Part shown: positions 62,942 to 64,000 of the stretch, piece by piece | Numbering within the stretch: position 1 is the stretch's first letter | Layout of the letters: every line of letters starts with the position of its first letter | Assembly: GCF_900188235.1 (NCBI RefSeq) | Contig: NZ_FZNT01000003.1 | Span: forward strand, 124,001 to 188,000 | Direction: 5' to 3' | Origin: Lutibacter agarilyticus | GTDB lineage: Bacteria; Bacteroidota; Bacteroidia; Flavobacteriales; Flavobacteriaceae | Length of the DNA stretch: 64,000 bases | The notes under the pieces: generated by a model | What the model was told of the DNA's origin: nothing | Seen by the model: only the letters and a program-made list of their open reading frames with translations | Database searches by the model: none | Program-made: the position numbers and the translations under genes

Positions 62942-63856
62942 TTAATCTCTTACTAGTGGCATTGTTGAACACCTTAATAAACCTTCTTGTTTTCCTATTT
63001 CAGCATACGGAATTTCTTCAACTATAAACCCTTGTTCCCTTAACCAATTATTTAATCGTGTAAAATTTTGTTCAGAAACTACCACTTCAGGTGAAATAGA
63101 AAAAACATTAGAAAACATTTGATACATTTCATCTGCAGTAATATGAAATAAATTTTCAACTCCAAAAAGGTTTACTAAAAACTGATAATCTTCTTCATTT
63201 TTAAAACCTTCTTTATGAATAATGGCTTTGTTTTTTCCCACTGGTTGAAAACAACAATCTAAGTGTAATGCGTTTATTTTAGCATTGGTGTTTGATTTTA
63301 CCAAATCAAATTCCTTCACTATTTTATTTGGAAACAAATCTTTAATAAAATTTACACCTTTCATATTTGTTCTGGCTGTAATAATATCAGCATAATCATG
63401 GCCTTTATAAGTACCAATAAAAATATAGTTATTCCACAACATAACATCACCTCCTTCAAAATGAACATCATCAGTTGTAGTTATTACATTTGATGCATCA
63501 ACTTGGTCTATTACGTATTTAATTGCTTCAACTTCTTTCTCTCTGTCAGGAAGTATATTTGAGATAATTAATTTATCTTCAACCACAAATGCAATATCTC
63601 GTGAAAATATTTGATTGTAATTCTCAATAATACTTGGCCTATATACTTTAACATTGTATTTTTCAAATACCTTATTAAATGCTTCCATTTCTATATACAT
63701 ATCCTCTTCGGAGGGATAAGTTCCTGCCTTAATATTCTCAATTGATTTTGGATCATAAGCATCCTCTATTTTAGGAATAGGTCCACTACTTGTTGCGGTT
63801 CCTAAAACTACGGCTCTTAAGCGAGAAGTTTCATCTTGAACATTTAATTTTATCAT
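62942..63856 (-). CDS. Dimethylarginine dimethylaminohydrolase / amidinotransferase family protein
   Basis: 304 residues of the same pentein superfamily. VHFEGGDVMLW supplies the acidic substrate ligands, ALHLDCCFQPVG the catalytic His, and the C-terminal RCSTMPLVRD the nucleophilic Cys. Length and motifs fit DDAH/arginine-deiminase-type hydrolases or amidinotransferases. It is first in an operon with ctlX and perhaps rrf2. A role in arginine or methylarginine breakdown is likely; which guanidine it uses cannot be decided here. Confidence 0.85.
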   Translation of the reverse strand: MIKLNVQDETSRLRAVVLGTATSSGPIPKIEDAYDPKSIENIKAGTYPSEEDMYIEMEAFNKVFEKYNVKVYRPSIIENYNQIFSRDIAFVVEDKLIISNILPDREKEVEAIKYVIDQVDASNVITTTDDVHFEGGDVMLWNNYIFIGTYKGHDYADIITARTNMKGVNFIKDLFPNKIVKEFDLVKSNTNAKINALHLDCCFQPVGKNKAIIHKEGFKNEEDYQFLVNLFGVENLFHITADEMYQMFSNVFSISPEVVVSEQNFTRLNNWLREQGFIVEEIPYAEIGKQEGLLRCSTMPLVRD

Positions 63857-63886
63857 ATATATATAATATTAGCTTGTAAAAATAGC

Positions 63887-63915
63887 AAAACCCCATAAAT
63901 TAATATGAGGTTTTC
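63887..63915 (-). terminator. Probable terminator after citrate synthase
   Basis: AAAACCCCAT / ATGAGGTTTT (one mismatch) followed on the minus strand by a T-rich stretch lies 28 bp past the stop of the gene entering from the right edge. Confidence 0.6.
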
Positions 63916-63942
63916 TTATTATATTAATATACTATAATAACC

Positions 63943-64000
63943 TTATCTTTCTTCTACAGGAACAAAAGCTCTTTCTGTAGCACCAATATATAATTGTCTT
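63943..64000 (-). CDS. gltA: Citrate synthase, C-terminal end (cut by window edge)
   Basis: The minus-strand frame entering from the right edge ends in RQLYIGATERAFVPVEER and a TAA at 63943-63945. This matches the conserved citrate synthase C-terminus (R-P-R-Q-x-Y-x-G...R-x-F/Y-V-P). Only about 18 residues are inside the window, so the call rests on this tail alone. Confidence 0.7.
   Translation of the reverse strand, partial: RQLYIGATERAFVPVEER

Noticed and set aside
1-64000. CRISPR arrays, rRNA operons, tRNA genes, prophage or insertion sequences
   Set aside because: I saw no regular spacer-repeat series, no GC-rich structured RNA stretch and no transposase, integrase or phage structural gene. 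Without a covariance search a single tRNA could still be missed.

Overview
The window reads as a core chromosomal segment of a member of the Flavobacteriaceae (Bacteroidota), probably marine or free-living. The evidence is the strongly AT-rich sequence, promoter boxes of the TAnnTTTG type, near absence of Shine-Dalgarno sequences, a type IX secretion (T9SS) sorting domain, S46 dipeptidyl peptidases, DUF349/DUF368/DUF4835/DUF4369 proteins, and flavobacterial gene orders (bamD-rpoZ-coaBC-DUF4835-recN; gyrA-TPR diverging from clpC). I see no rRNA, tRNA, CRISPR array, prophage or intact insertion sequence. The genus cannot be fixed from the sequence alone.

Layout. 1-6.6 kb: a minus-strand run of TPR protein, two tandem DUF368 lipid-carrier translocases, shikimate dehydrogenase and a DUF349 repeat protein. 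6.7-9.8 kb: plus-strand pyrR-pyrB, a small STAS-like protein, a minimal secreted protein that is little more than a T9SS sorting domain, and RNase Z. 9.9-10.2 kb: a decayed LuxR-type regulator. 10.4-17.7 kb: TPR protein and gyrA (minus) diverging from clpC and a secreted thioredoxin (plus). 17.7-22.6 kb: glycosyltransferase, acyl-CoA dehydrogenase and both ETF subunits (minus), interrupted by two copies of a nested-palindrome repeat. 22.8-30.7 kb: fabI, recN, DUF4835, coaBC, rpoZ, bamD, ferritin, dapA and DUF6913 (minus). 30.8-34 kb: a 5'-nucleotidase split over two genes, GMP reductase and a DoxX protein (plus). 34.3-36.2 kb: fabH and an iodotyrosine-deiodinase-like flavoenzyme (minus). 36.3-43.1 kb: htpG with an unusual promoter region, a third repeat copy, a secreted protein, a pseudouridine synthase, an S1/P1 nuclease (minus), and an SPFH operon with several very small genes. 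43.2-47.6 kb: two tandem S46 peptidases (minus). 47.7-51.5 kb: DUF819 transporter, DUF4369 lipoprotein, sigma factor with membrane partner, DUF4442 protein. 51.8-56.0 kb: two sensor kinases with receiver domains (minus). 56.2-59.5 kb: DUF4870-PadR-PspC-DUF2807 envelope-stress-like operon (plus). 59.7-64 kb: a 598-residue nitronate-monooxygenase-like protein with a cysteine-rich insertion, convergent with an Rrf2 regulator that follows two guanidino-group hydrolases, then the end of citrate synthase.

Most of the window is housekeeping: pyrimidine, shikimate, lysine, CoA and fatty-acid synthesis, DNA topology and repair, protein quality control, and outer-membrane assembly. The strongest candidates for something not yet described are (i) the cysteine-rich nitronate-monooxygenase-like enzyme, with a perfect TGATA-N2-TATCA palindrome in its promoter and an Fe-S-type Rrf2 regulator nearby; (ii) LytTR-like direct repeats 21 bp apart in the leader of the hybrid-kinase operon; (iii) the nested palindromic repeat family, one copy of which splits the ETF/dehydrogenase operon; (iv) a tandem S46 pair with different residues at the specificity-determining position; and (v) the iodotyrosine-deiodinase-like protein, whose complete lid triad is conserved.
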